Of a stretch of DNA of 64,000 nt, positions 17,074-25,825 are shown piece after piece; the stretch's first letter is position 1, and every line of letters starts with the position of its first letter. A model generated the notes under the pieces. That model saw only the letters and a program-made list of their open reading frames with translations. It ran no database searches and was not told the DNA's origin. The translations under genes and the position numbers were made by a program. Source of the DNA: Shewanella halifaxensis HAW-EB4 (GTDB lineage: Bacteria > Pseudomonadota > Gammaproteobacteria > Enterobacterales > Shewanellaceae); the NCBI RefSeq assembly GCF_000019185.1, contig NC_010334.1:1302001-1366000 (forward strand), given 5' to 3'.

Positions 17074-18864
17074 ATGAAGCATATTAGAAACTTTTCAATT
17101 ATTGCCCATATTGACCACGGCAAATCAACACTCTCAGATCGCCTTATTCAAGAATGCGGTGGCTTAACCGATCGTGAAATGGCTGCGCAAGTTCTTGACT
17201 CAATGGATATTGAGCGTGAACGCGGCATTACGATTAAAGCGCAAAGCGTGACTTTGGACTACCTAGCTAATGATGGTGAAACTTACCAGTTAAACTTCAT
17301 TGATACGCCTGGCCACGTTGACTTCTCTTATGAAGTATCACGTTCGCTTGCCGCTTGTGAAGGTGCATTGTTGGTGGTTGACGCGGGTCAAGGCGTTGAA
17401 GCACAAACACTAGCAAACTGTTATACCGCACTTGAGATGGATATGGACGTAGTTCCTGTTCTGAACAAGATCGATCTGCCGCAGGCTGATCCAGACCGTG
17501 TTGCTGAAGAAATTGAAGATATCGTGGGTATTGAAGCTACCGATGCGGTTCGATGTTCAGCTAAAACGGGTGTCGGTATTAAAGACGTACTTGAAGTTAT
17601 CGTTGCACAAATTCCACCACCAGAAGGTGACCCAGAAGGTCCACTTCAGGCGCTTATTATCGATTCTTGGTTCGATAGCTACTTAGGCGTCGTATCTCTA
17701 GTACGTATTAAAAATGGTGTACTAAAGAAGGGGGACAAGTTTAAAGTGATGTCCACAGGACAGAACTACAATGCTGATCGCGTGGGTATTTTTACGCCTA
17801 AGCAAACCGATACCACCGAGCTTAAAACCGGCGAAGTAGGCTTTGTTATCGCGGGCATTAAAGAGATCCATGGTGCTCCAGTAGGTGATACCCTGACTCA
17901 CTCTAAGCACGGTGCAGAAAAAGCGCTTGCGGGCTTTAAGAAAGTTAAACCGCAAGTTTATGCAGGCTTATTCCCAATCTCTACCGACGATTATGAGAAC
18001 TTCCGTGACGCACTGAACAAGCTTAGCTTGAATGACGCTTCATTATTCTTTGAGCCTGAAACATCATCTGCACTCGGTTTTGGTTTCCGTATTGGCTTCT
18101 TGGGTCTGCTCCACATGGAGATTATTCAAGAGCGTCTAGAGCGTGAATACAACCTAGAGCTGATTACGACTGCACCAACGGTAGTGTATGAAATCGTTCA
18201 GACTAATGGCGAGACTATCTACGTTGATAACCCATCGGATCTGCCTGCGATTAACAATATCGCTGAGATGCGTGAGCCGATTGTTGAAACCAATATTTTG
18301 GTTCCAAAAGAATACTTAGGTAACGTTATTACCCTGTGTATTGAAAAGCGTGGTGTACAAACAAACCTCGTTTACCACGGTAACCAAGTGGCTTTGACAT
18401 ACGAACTGCCAATGGCTGAAGTGGTAATGGACTTCTTTGACCGTCTAAAGTCAACCAGCCGTGGTTATGCTTCTCTTGAGTATAACTTTATCCGTTTCGA
18501 GCCCGCTGACATGGTACGTTTAGATATCTTGATCAACGGTGACAGAGTCGATGCGTTAGCGATGATCATTCATAAAGGATTGATCCGCTCTAAAGGTCTA
18601 GCCCTTGTGAATAAGATGAAAGAGCTTATTCCTCGGCAGATGTTTGATATTGCGGTTCAAGCTGCAGTTGGTAGCCAGATCATCGCTCGTTCATCGATTA
18701 AGGCTATGCGTAAAGACGTAACGGCTAAATGTTACGGTGGTGACGTATCTCGTAAGAAGAAACTACTGAACAAGCAGAAAGAAGGTAAGAAGCGTATGAA
18801 GCAGGTTGGTAACGTTGAAGTGCCACAAGAGGCATTCTTAGCGGTACTGAAGCTTAACGATTAA
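17074..18864 (+). CDS. lepA: LepA (elongation factor 4)
   Basis: A ribosome-dependent GTPase acting in translation initiation or ribosome biogenesis. The G1 motif AHIDHGKST is at residues 11-19, with DTPGHVDF and NKIDL further on; the LepA-specific C-terminal domain ends KRMKQVGNVEVPQEAFL. The start at 17074 (MKHIRNFSIIAHIDH) gives 596 residues, close to E. coli (599); an upstream in-frame start at 16996 would add an atypical 26 residues. It precedes lepB, as in most proteobacteria. Confidence 0.95.
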   Translation: MKHIRNFSIIAHIDHGKSTLSDRLIQECGGLTDREMAAQVLDSMDIERERGITIKAQSVTLDYLANDGETYQLNFIDTPGHVDFSYEVSRSLAACEGALLVVDAGQGVEAQTLANCYTALEMDMDVVPVLNKIDLPQADPDRVAEEIEDIVGIEATDAVRCSAKTGVGIKDVLEVIVAQIPPPEGDPEGPLQALIIDSWFDSYLGVVSLVRIKNGVLKKGDKFKVMSTGQNYNADRVGIFTPKQTDTTELKTGEVGFVIAGIKEIHGAPVGDTLTHSKHGAEKALAGFKKVKPQVYAGLFPISTDDYENFRDALNKLSLNDASLFFEPETSSALGFGFRIGFLGLLHMEIIQERLEREYNLELITTAPTVVYEIVQTNGETIYVDNPSDLPAINNIAEMREPIVETNILVPKEYLGNVITLCIEKRGVQTNLVYHGNQVALTYELPMAEVVMDFFDRLKSTSRGYASLEYNFIRFEPADMVRLDILINGDRVDALAMIIHKGLIRSKGLALVNKMKELIPRQMFDIAVQAAVGSQIIARSSIKAMRKDVTAKCYGGDVSRKKKLLNKQKEGKKRMKQVGNVEVPQEAFLAVLKLND

Positions 18865-18902
18865 ACTAATTCGTTAAGCATTGTTAATCTATCGCTAGAC
18901 TG

Positions 18903-18932
18903 AGCGCCGCAATTTGCGGCGCTTTCATTACT
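18903..18932 (+). terminator. Hairpin between lepA and lepB
   Basis: AGCGCCGCAA and TGCGGCGCT form a very stable stem followed by TTTC only, so termination may be partial and lepB could receive read-through. Confidence 0.5.
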
Positions 18933-19003
18933 GGCGTATAACCTTAAATGACAATGGCACTTTCGCCATAAAACTGACTATGTTTGGCAGGAGTTAATTA
19001 ATA

Positions 19004-19921
19004 ATGGCAGCCTATTTTTCTCTTATTTTGGTGTTGGTTACATTAAGCAGTGGCTTAGTGTGGATGGCCGATGCACTATTTTTTGCGCCTAAGCGCCGTG
19101 AGAAGTTGGCAATGGCTCAAGCTGCACAGGCAGACTTGAGTGAAGAAAGCGTTGATAAGATTATGCGTGAGTCAGCGTTAGTTGAAACATCGAAGTCTAT
19201 CTTCCCTGTTATCGCGTTTGTGTTGATCTTACGTTCTTTTATTTACGAACCGTTTCAGATCCCATCGGGCTCAATGATGCCAACCTTGCTGGTTGGTGAC
19301 TTTATCTTGGTTGAGAAGTTTAGTTACGGGATTAAAGATCCGGTATGGCGCACAACCCTAAAAGAAACGGGTAAGCCTGAGCGTGGTGATGTTGCAGTAT
19401 TTAAATATCCGGTCAATCCACAAATCGATTATATCAAGCGCATTATCGGCTTGCCGGGTGACCGTATCATTTATCGTAACAAAGAGCTTTATATCCAGCC
19501 CGCGTGTGCAGAGGGACAAAGCCCTTGCCCAGAGCTGAAGATGGTAGATAGAGCCTTAGTTAACCGTGGCGAGTTCACTCAAAATGGCACGCCGTTGATC
19601 CGTTACAAAGAGCAGTTAGGCGATGTGAGTCATGACATCTTAATCAACCCGACTCGCCCTGATATGATTAGCCAATATTTCCGTCAGCAAAATGTACCGC
19701 TAACGGAGTTTATTGTTCCTGAAGGCCAATACTTCGCTATGGGTGATAATCGTGACAATAGCCAAGACAGTCGCTACTGGGGCTTTGTACCGGAAGAAAA
19801 TCTAGTGGGTAAGGCTGTCGCTATTTGGATTAGCTTCGAATTTGACAGAACACCAGCAGACTTTTTGCCGACTTGGATCCCAACAGGGGTTCGCTTTAAC
19901 CGTGTAGGCGGAATTGAGTAA
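19004..19921 (+). CDS. lepB: LepB, signal peptidase I
   Basis: LepB removes signal peptides from exported proteins at the periplasmic face. Two membrane segments (about 1-20 and 66-80) precede the catalytic domain. The catalytic dyad is S90 (IPSGSMMPTLLVGD) and K145 (IDYIKRIIGLPGD); the MGDNRDNSQDSR box follows. Length 305 is near that of E. coli (324). rnc begins one base after its stop. Confidence 0.95.
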   Translation: MAAYFSLILVLVTLSSGLVWMADALFFAPKRREKLAMAQAAQADLSEESVDKIMRESALVETSKSIFPVIAFVLILRSFIYEPFQIPSGSMMPTLLVGDFILVEKFSYGIKDPVWRTTLKETGKPERGDVAVFKYPVNPQIDYIKRIIGLPGDRIIYRNKELYIQPACAEGQSPCPELKMVDRALVNRGEFTQNGTPLIRYKEQLGDVSHDILINPTRPDMISQYFRQQNVPLTEFIVPEGQYFAMGDNRDNSQDSRYWGFVPEENLVGKAVAIWISFEFDRTPADFLPTWIPTGVRFNRVGGIE

Positions 19922-19922
19922 T

Positions 19923-20600
19923 ATGGAACCGATTAAAAATATTCCTCGCCTGTGTCGTACATTAGGCTATGAATTTACCGAACAAGCCTTTTTAGACCAA
20001 GCGTTAACACATCGTAGCGCGTCTAATAAGCATAACGAGAGACTAGAGTTCTTAGGTGATTCGATTCTTTCAATCGTCATTTCTGATGCTTTATACCATC
20101 AGTTTCCTACTGCAACAGAGGGCGACTTAAGCCGTATGCGCGCCACACTGGTTTGCGGTAAGATGCTGGCCGAAATTGCGATAGAGTTTAAGCTTGGCGA
20201 CTACCTCAAGCTTGGACCTGGTGAGCTTAAAAGTGGCGGGTTTAGACGTGAGTCGATTCTTGCCGATGCCGTCGAGGCCATTATTGGTGCGATTTATCTT
20301 GATTCAGAAATCGAGAAATGTCGCTCATTAGTGCTGAAGTGGTATGAATCGCGTTTAAAGGTCATTGAGCCTATAAACCAAAAAGATCCAAAAACTTTGC
20401 TGCAAGAGCATTTGCAGAAGTTTAGAAAACCACTGCCAGTGTACAAAGTGGTCCATACTGAAGGTGATGCTCATGAGCAGACTTTCACCGTTGAATGTAT
20501 TGTTGAAGACTTGAGCCAAGCCGTTGTTGGAGTAGCCAGTTCACGCAGAAAAGCCGAACAAAGTGCTGCAGCTCAAGTGTTGGAGTTAATGAAGAAATGA
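19923..20600 (+). CDS. rnc: RNase III
   Basis: The double-strand-specific endonuclease that processes rRNA and many mRNAs. The catalytic signature ERLEFLGDS is at residues 39-47, with the second acidic cluster ILADAVEAIIGAIYLD. A dsRNA-binding domain occupies about 155-225. I start it at the ATG at 19923 because AGGCGGA lies at proper spacing; a TTG at 19914 would add three residues. It overlaps era by ATGA. Confidence 0.95.
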   Translation: MEPIKNIPRLCRTLGYEFTEQAFLDQALTHRSASNKHNERLEFLGDSILSIVISDALYHQFPTATEGDLSRMRATLVCGKMLAEIAIEFKLGDYLKLGPGELKSGGFRRESILADAVEAIIGAIYLDSEIEKCRSLVLKWYESRLKVIEPINQKDPKTLLQEHLQKFRKPLPVYKVVHTEGDAHEQTFTVECIVEDLSQAVVGVASSRRKAEQSAAAQVLELMKK

Positions 20601-21589
20601 GTGACAACAAAGATTTACCTGAAAGCCACGAGCCAAGCTTAGACGAATTACTGGCTAATATGAACAATCCGTCATCAGCGGTTAAGTACGCTGTGACTTA
20701 TTGTGGAATGGTCGCTATCGTTGGTCGTCCAAACGTGGGTAAGTCAACGCTACTCAATAAGTTGTTAGGCCAGAAGATCAGTATTACTTCTAAGAAGCCT
20801 CAAACCACGCGTCACCGTATCATGGGTATTCATACCGATGGTCCACGTCAGGTGGTGTTTATCGATACGCCGGGTCTTCATATGGAAGAGAAGCGTGCGA
20901 TTAACCGTCTGATGAACCGCGCAGCGGCGAGTTCGTTAGCTGAAGTTGCCTTGGTGATATTTGTTGTCGATGGTATGAACTGGACGCCAGATGATGAAAT
21001 GGTACTGCGTAAGCTGCAGAGCCGTGATGATGGCCGTAAGACGATTCTAGCGATTAACAAAGTCGATAATATTAAAGATAAAGAAGCGTTATTCCCGCAT
21101 CTTGAAGAGTTATCGAAGAAGTTTCCTTTTGATGAAATCTTACCGATTTCAGCAACACAGGGAACTAACGTACAGCGTATTTTAGATATGGCTGTTGCAT
21201 CAGTGCCAGAAGCTCAACATTATTTCCCTGAAGATTATGTAACAGACCGTTCGCAAAAGTTTATGGCGTCAGAAATTGTACGTGAAAAGCTAATGCGCTT
21301 TTTAGGTGATGAGCTGCCATATGATTGTACGGTAGAAATCGAACAGTTTAAGATGATGGAAAACGGTGTTTACCAGATTAATGCCTTGGTGCTTGTTGAG
21401 CGTGAAACGCAAAAGCGCATGGTCATTGGTAACAAAGGCGAGCGTATCAAGAAGATCAGTTCTGCAGCACGCGTTGATATGGAAGTTTTGTTTGATAACA
21501 AGGTTTTCTTAGAGATGTGGGTGAAGGTTAAATCTGGTTGGGCCGATGATGAGCGCGCACTGCGTAGCCTAGGTTACGGCGACGAGTAA
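20597..21589 (+). CDS. era: Era, 16S rRNA-binding GTPase
   Basis: Era binds the 3' end of 16S rRNA and assists 30S assembly. GTPase motifs are GRPNVGKS (43-50), DTPG (90-93) and NKVD. A C-terminal KH domain includes VIGNKGERIKKI. At 330 residues it is about 30 longer than E. coli Era, the extra being an acidic N-terminal stretch. Coupled to rnc by a four-base overlap. Confidence 0.95.
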   Translation: MSDNKDLPESHEPSLDELLANMNNPSSAVKYAVTYCGMVAIVGRPNVGKSTLLNKLLGQKISITSKKPQTTRHRIMGIHTDGPRQVVFIDTPGLHMEEKRAINRLMNRAAASSLAEVALVIFVVDGMNWTPDDEMVLRKLQSRDDGRKTILAINKVDNIKDKEALFPHLEELSKKFPFDEILPISATQGTNVQRILDMAVASVPEAQHYFPEDYVTDRSQKFMASEIVREKLMRFLGDELPYDCTVEIEQFKMMENGVYQINALVLVERETQKRMVIGNKGERIKKISSAARVDMEVLFDNKVFLEMWVKVKSGWADDERALRSLGYGDE

Positions 21590-21624
21590 CATCAAGCTAG
21601 TTTGGAAGTTAATCTAGCAAATAG

Positions 21625-21660
21625 TGCCTCTTTTTAGTGATAAGAAGAGGCATTTTTTTA
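21625..21660 (+). terminator. Terminator after era
   Basis: TGCCTCTT and AAGAGGCA pair, then seven T. It ends the lepB-rnc-era unit, so recO has its own promoter. Confidence 0.8.
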
Positions 21661-21700
21661 TAGCAAGACAACAGATTAAGGCTCACTCTGTTCGAGTTGT

Positions 21701-21718
21701 TTATACCGATTGGTATAA
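21701..21718. repeat. Short palindrome resembling the MITE ends
   Basis: TTATACCGATTGGTATAA is nearly palindromic and resembles both ends of the repeat at 8441-8706. It lies between era and recO and may be a remnant of that element or an operator. Confidence 0.3.
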
Positions 21719-21783
21719 TGGCCAATAGATCTTATGATGTTGATCACTGTTTCAGTTTATTTTGCAATCGGAATGAGATCATC

Positions 21784-22473
21784 ATGGAGCGTGGCTACGT
21801 TCTTCACAGCAGACATTTTCGTGATTCAAGCGTAATCGTTAACTTACTGGTTGACGGTAAAGGCCGTGTCGATGCAGTGGCTCGCCTTGGTAGCGCTAAA
21901 AATTCGATTCGCAGTATCTTACAGCCTTTTCAGCCGTTGATTTTTCAGTTGCAGGGAAAATCGGAGCTTAAAACCTTAAAACAAACCGAAGCAGCAAGTC
22001 CTGCGGTGCCGTTAACGGGTGATTGTTTATATTCCGGCCTTTATCTAAATGAACTCCTGATCCGCTGCTTAAGCGGGCAGCATAATGCTGAGAACTTATT
22101 TTTTGATTATCATCGCACCTTAATAGCCATGGCTACGAAATTTGATCAAAGTCAGCTTAGGTACTTTGAGCATGCTCTCTTAAGAGAGCTAGGCACTATG
22201 CCATCGTTAGACTTTGACCCTAGCGATGCTCCAATCACCGCCAGTGGCTGTTATCGATTAGAGCAAACGCATGGTTTCACGCCTGTGATAACGACAGAGT
22301 TTAATCGACACAAGTATTTTTCTGGAGAAATGTTAGTAGCGTTAAACCAGCAGACATTAACGATGGAACACTATAGTGAAGCCAAAAGATTGATGCGTCA
22401 GTTGTTAGCTCCAATACTTGGCGATAAACCACTGCACTCGAGAAGCTTGTTTATTAAGCAAACCAAGACTTAA
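21784..22473 (+). CDS. recO: RecO, recombination mediator
   Basis: RecO helps load RecA on gaps through the RecFOR path. The protein starts MERGYVLHSRHFRDSSVIVNLLV, an OB-fold typical of RecO, and its central part holds the helical domain with few cysteines. I chose the ATG at 21784 (229 residues); the frame upstream to 21697 is not family-like. Confidence 0.92.
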   Translation: MERGYVLHSRHFRDSSVIVNLLVDGKGRVDAVARLGSAKNSIRSILQPFQPLIFQLQGKSELKTLKQTEAASPAVPLTGDCLYSGLYLNELLIRCLSGQHNAENLFFDYHRTLIAMATKFDQSQLRYFEHALLRELGTMPSLDFDPSDAPITASGCYRLEQTHGFTPVITTEFNRHKYFSGEMLVALNQQTLTMEHYSEAKRLMRQLLAPILGDKPLHSRSLFIKQTKT

Positions 22474-22590
22474 TTCCGCGAAGCAAGCTAAGATAAATTC
22501 AATAGCGTTCTGCTCCATGTACTGGCTAAACTGCCACCCTATCAGTACAATATGCTCTTTCATTTCAGCTGATTTTGTTAAGGAATTATC

Positions 22591-23328
22591 ATGGGCCGGA
22601 TCTTATTGGGCGTTAACATCGATCATATTGCGACTCTGCGTCAGGCACGCGGTACAAATTATCCCGATCCCGTTCATGCAGCAGCCGTTGCAGAGCATGC
22701 TGGCGCTGAGGGGATCACAATTCACTTGCGCGAAGACCGTCGTCATATTATCGACCGCGATGTCTATACGTTGGCGAAAACCTTAAAGACGCGTATGAAT
22801 TTTGAGATGGCGGTGACCGAAGAGATGCTAGATATCGCCTGTGATATTAAGCCTGCTTATGTGTGTTTAGTACCTGAGAAGCGTGAAGAGCTAACCACTG
22901 AAGGCGGTCTGGATGTTGCGGGTCAGCAAGATAAAATTGCGGCAGCGGTAGCTAGGCTGACTCAAGAAGGTATTAAGGTGTCTTTATTTATTGATGCCGA
23001 TAAAGCTCAAATTGATGCCGCCGTTGCGGTTGGCGCACCAGTGATTGAAATTCACACGGGCTGTTACGCCGACGCAGAAACCGACGCCGAACAGGCGACG
23101 GAGCTGCAACGTATTACCGAGATGGCAACTTACGCTCATGGTAAAGGCCTAGTCGTCAACGCGGGGCATGGTTTGCACTATCACAACGTAAAAGCTATTG
23201 CGGCGATACCTGAGCTGTATGAGCTTAATATCGGCCATGCGATTATTGCTCGTGCCGCTATCGATGGTTTAGCGACTGCCGTACGCGATATGAAGCAATT
23301 GATGTTAGAAGGCCGTAGAGGCGAATAA
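22591..23328 (+). CDS. pdxJ: PdxJ, pyridoxine 5'-phosphate synthase
   Basis: PdxJ condenses 1-deoxyxylulose 5-phosphate with aminoacetone 3-phosphate in vitamin B6 synthesis. It begins ILLGVNIDHIATLRQARG with key HLREDRRHI and EIHTGCYA motifs and ends in an (alpha/beta)8 barrel with NAGHGLHYHN. Length 245 is typical (243 in E. coli). recO ends 117 bp upstream. Confidence 0.95.
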   Translation: MGRILLGVNIDHIATLRQARGTNYPDPVHAAAVAEHAGAEGITIHLREDRRHIIDRDVYTLAKTLKTRMNFEMAVTEEMLDIACDIKPAYVCLVPEKREELTTEGGLDVAGQQDKIAAAVARLTQEGIKVSLFIDADKAQIDAAVAVGAPVIEIHTGCYADAETDAEQATELQRITEMATYAHGKGLVVNAGHGLHYHNVKAIAAIPELYELNIGHAIIARAAIDGLATAVRDMKQLMLEGRRGE

Positions 23329-23351
23329 GCTTTTACGCCATCATTACTGAT

Positions 23352-23382
23352 AGCCGAGACATACGTTCTCGGCTTTTATTTA
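23352..23382 (+). terminator. Terminator after pdxJ
   Basis: AGCCGAGA and TCTCGGCT pair across a 7-bp loop, then a T-rich tail. A 14-bp unit AAGTTTAGTTATTT is repeated twice in tandem just after, at about 23409-23436. Confidence 0.75.
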
Positions 23383-23515
23383 TGCATTGTTATTTAAGCT
23401 TAGTTTTTAAGTTTAGTTATTTAAGTTTAGTTATTTAATTCTCGAACTTAAAGCCTCGAATTTAAAGTCACTAGGGTTAGAGATTAGGTTGGTTTTAGCT
23501 AAATAGGGGAGTGTT

Positions 23516-23911
23516 ATGATCGTTGGTTTAGGCACCGATATTGTTGAAATTGCGCGAATAGAAGCGCGTATTCCTACAGCAGGCGATGAAGCGCTATTAA
23601 GCTGTCGCTTAGCAAAGCGTGTGTTAACCAAAACCGAATTTGCACTCTTTGTTGCGTCATCTCAACCGGGGCGATATCTGGCTAAACGCTTTGCCGCTAA
23701 AGAAGCTGCAGCCAAAGCGTTGGGGACTGGTATAGGCCGTGGTGTTTCATTTCAACATATTGAGATCAGTAATAACACCAATGGCGCTCCGTTAGTGGCC
23801 TTTAGTGACGGCGCTGCCGAACGCTTGGCTCAGCTTGGTGGAAGCCGAGCACACCTCTCCATAGCCGATGAGAAACACTACGCAACGGCGACCGTGATCC
23901 TAGAGTCTTGA
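23516..23911 (+). CDS. acpS: AcpS, holo-acyl-carrier-protein synthase
   Basis: AcpS attaches 4'-phosphopantetheine from CoA to acyl carrier protein. Motifs GLGTDIVEI at residues 4-12 and RFAAKEAAAKALGTG give the metal-binding D and E. The final part HLSIADEKHYATA matches the third motif. Length 131 is typical. A terminator upstream suggests it can be transcribed separately from pdxJ. Confidence 0.94.
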   Translation: MIVGLGTDIVEIARIEARIPTAGDEALLSCRLAKRVLTKTEFALFVASSQPGRYLAKRFAAKEAAAKALGTGIGRGVSFQHIEISNNTNGAPLVAFSDGAAERLAQLGGSRAHLSIADEKHYATATVILES

Positions 23912-23920
23912 TGCTGCTTT

Positions 23921-24436
23921 TTATGAGCAGAGACTCATTACCTGCTCACCATTAATGTCTTGCTCGCCAGTAAACTCAAAACCTAGCTTATGATATAAAG
24001 CGATGGCCGCATGGTTATTAGGATAAACACTTAAGAAAACTTGCTGACATTGAAAGTGGCAAAATAGAAACTCTAGTAGCAACAGTGCAAAGGCTTTACC
24101 CAAGCCGCGCCCTTGGTAGTCTTGAGCTATAAGGAATCGGTCAAACCAGACCCGCTGCGTTTGGCATTCATTAAATAAGCCATACATAGCAAAACCTGCC
24201 ACTTGTTGACCGTAGCAAAGAGCTACTGGCGTGTAGCGCTTGTCTTCTTCGGCCTCTTTTAGGCAATCAGGAATAGACTCAATGAACCCCTTCTGGTCGG
24301 CATTTAGCTGTAGCTTAAGTAATGCATCTAGGTTCGTGTTATTAATGGGTTGGATGCTGAGTAAAGGCGCTGCGAGTGTCATTGTTGGCTGGGTTAAATC
24401 ATCTAATGAGACGGATATTACTGCTTTTACGGCCAA
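23921..24436 (-). CDS. GNAT-family N-acetyltransferase
   Basis: A 171-residue protein with the acetyl-CoA loop QGRGLGKA (motif A) and the C-terminal SVYPNNHAAIALYHKLGFEF (motif B) of the GNAT fold. The substrate is unknown; small amines are typical for the family. An internal start at MTLAAPLLSIQP would shorten the N-terminus by about 18 residues. Convergent with acpS; an 11-bp inverted repeat lies in its upstream region. Confidence 0.8.
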   Translation of the reverse strand: MAVKAVISVSLDDLTQPTMTLAAPLLSIQPINNTNLDALLKLQLNADQKGFIESIPDCLKEAEEDKRYTPVALCYGQQVAGFAMYGLFNECQTQRVWFDRFLIAQDYQGRGLGKAFALLLLEFLFCHFQCQQVFLSVYPNNHAAIALYHKLGFEFTGEQDINGEQVMSLCS

Positions 24437-24482
24437 AGGCTCAAGCTTAATTCAATAGAAAGAAACGTGAGTGGGCATCAGT

Positions 24483-24516
24483 GCACGTTAAGCTCATTTA
24501 GAAGCGCTTAACGTGC
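24483..24516. repeat. Perfect 11-bp inverted repeat upstream of the GNAT gene
   Basis: GCACGTTAAGC (24483-24493) and GCTTAACGTGC (24506-24516) are exact reverse complements with a 12-bp loop. There is no T run, so an operator or RNA structure is as likely as a terminator for the Dyp peroxidase gene. Confidence 0.4.
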
Positions 24517-24544
24517 GTTAGATGGTTTTAACGAGTTTTAGTGT

Positions 24545-25486
24545 TTACTCGTCATCAAATTGCTCAATAAAGGTTTTTGATGGCATAAAGAATAGGCAAC
24601 CAGTCTTAGCCTCGACGAAGTCAAGAAGGCGGTCATAATGACCGTTTTCGTCGGCATTAATCATCTGGCTAAGTGAGGTCTCAATGATAGATGGCGTGGC
24701 GGCAAAACCGACAAACATAGTGCCATGCTCCATCGCGTTGCCGTAAGGGCGGTTTTGCCTGAGCATTTTAATCTCTTCACCATCGATCTCCACTTTGCTT
24801 TTAGCGTTGTGGGCCCAAGCGGGTTTTACATCATCAGTTAGCTCTACATTATCCATCTTGGTACGGCCAACCACCTGCTCTTGATATTCTGTGCTCTGTT
24901 TATCCCATAGCCCCTGGCGGTCTATATAGCGCTGAACATGCAGGTAACTACCGCCTTGATGCAGTGCGACATCTTCAGCAACTAATACAGCTTCAGTGCG
25001 TTCATTGCCAGTGGGATTCTCGGTGCCATCGACAAAGTCAATCATGTCGCGATTATCTAGGTATTTATAACCTTGGATATCCTCGCTCAGTGTCGCTATA
25101 TCCTCAAAACTATTACGGATGTATTTTGCGGCCTGAAAGTTCAGATCGATACGTTCAGATTTTATCATCACGAAGATATCGCCTGCGGTGGAGGGAAATA
25201 GACGCTCGCCATTACTCATGGCTGGAAATACGTGCAGCTCTGCAGGCATAGGTTGCTCAGGGAATAGCTGCGGCCATGCATTAGCTGAAAAACCGATGGA
25301 GATATTTAACCCTGCAGTGAGATCTTTTTGGTTAATCGACTTCTCGATGCCGATAATAGCTGCGATGCAGTCACCAATTTGTTCAGCAAGTTCAGGATGA
25401 GCTTTTAGGCAAAAAGTCAGATATTCAACATGAGAGGTCGGGTTAGATAAAACGCCTGATTGTGCAAGTAAGCAGAGCTGTGTCAT
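24545..25486 (-). CDS. Dyp-type heme peroxidase (YfeX-like)
   Basis: Dye-decolourising peroxidases are cytoplasmic heme enzymes that use H2O2. The GxxDG region FVDGTENPTGNE carries the distal Asp (D153), the proximal heme-ligand His is probably H226 (PAWAHNAKS), and a conserved Arg lies at 242-245. Length 313 fits the YfeX (P) class; no signal peptide. The native substrate is unknown in general for this class. It precedes a GNAT gene on the same strand with a 108-bp gap. Confidence 0.85.
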   Translation of the reverse strand: MTQLCLLAQSGVLSNPTSHVEYLTFCLKAHPELAEQIGDCIAAIIGIEKSINQKDLTAGLNISIGFSANAWPQLFPEQPMPAELHVFPAMSNGERLFPSTAGDIFVMIKSERIDLNFQAAKYIRNSFEDIATLSEDIQGYKYLDNRDMIDFVDGTENPTGNERTEAVLVAEDVALHQGGSYLHVQRYIDRQGLWDKQSTEYQEQVVGRTKMDNVELTDDVKPAWAHNAKSKVEIDGEEIKMLRQNRPYGNAMEHGTMFVGFAATPSIIETSLSQMINADENGHYDRLLDFVEAKTGCLFFMPSKTFIEQFDDE

Positions 25487-25825
25487 TGAAGTTTTCCCCG
25501 TCAGGTATGGATTGCTGTGATAGTTCCATAATAAAGAGTGTAGCGGAACTGATTGGAGTACTTAAAAACTATACGCTTTTATATCATAATGTGAAATTAA
25601 CTCCCGTTAATCATAGTAGTTATCTCAACTTCGGTGCGGAGGGCCGCACATCATTCGTTGATCTTGATTTTAGTGATGACGGTTGTGAATTTACCGATAA
25701 AATGAGTAATGGTACCTAGCTTGTTTGTGAACGGGACAAGCTCTGTGTATCCTGGGGCTTTATCTAAGTGAGGGTTATAGACCTTGGCTGTTATCCCCCC
25801 CTAATTAACCACAAGAGTCACTAGT
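25487..25825. other. Intergenic region, no gene recognised
   Basis: A 339-bp stretch between a Dyp peroxidase and the lipoprotein gene. A short frame on the plus strand overlaps the peroxidase start and lacks a ribosome site, so I do not call it. AGCTTGT (25718-25724) and ACAAGCT (25736-25742) form a small hairpin without a T run. Both flanking promoters must lie here. Confidence 0.5.

Noticed and set aside
23393..23436. Tandem AAGTTTAGTTATTT repeats as a regulatory array
   Set aside because: Only two full copies of 14 bp in an AT-rich stretch; too little to support function.
25462..25719. Short plus-strand ORF over the Dyp peroxidase start
   Set aside because: It has no ribosome site, no domain, and overlaps a clear gene start on the other strand.
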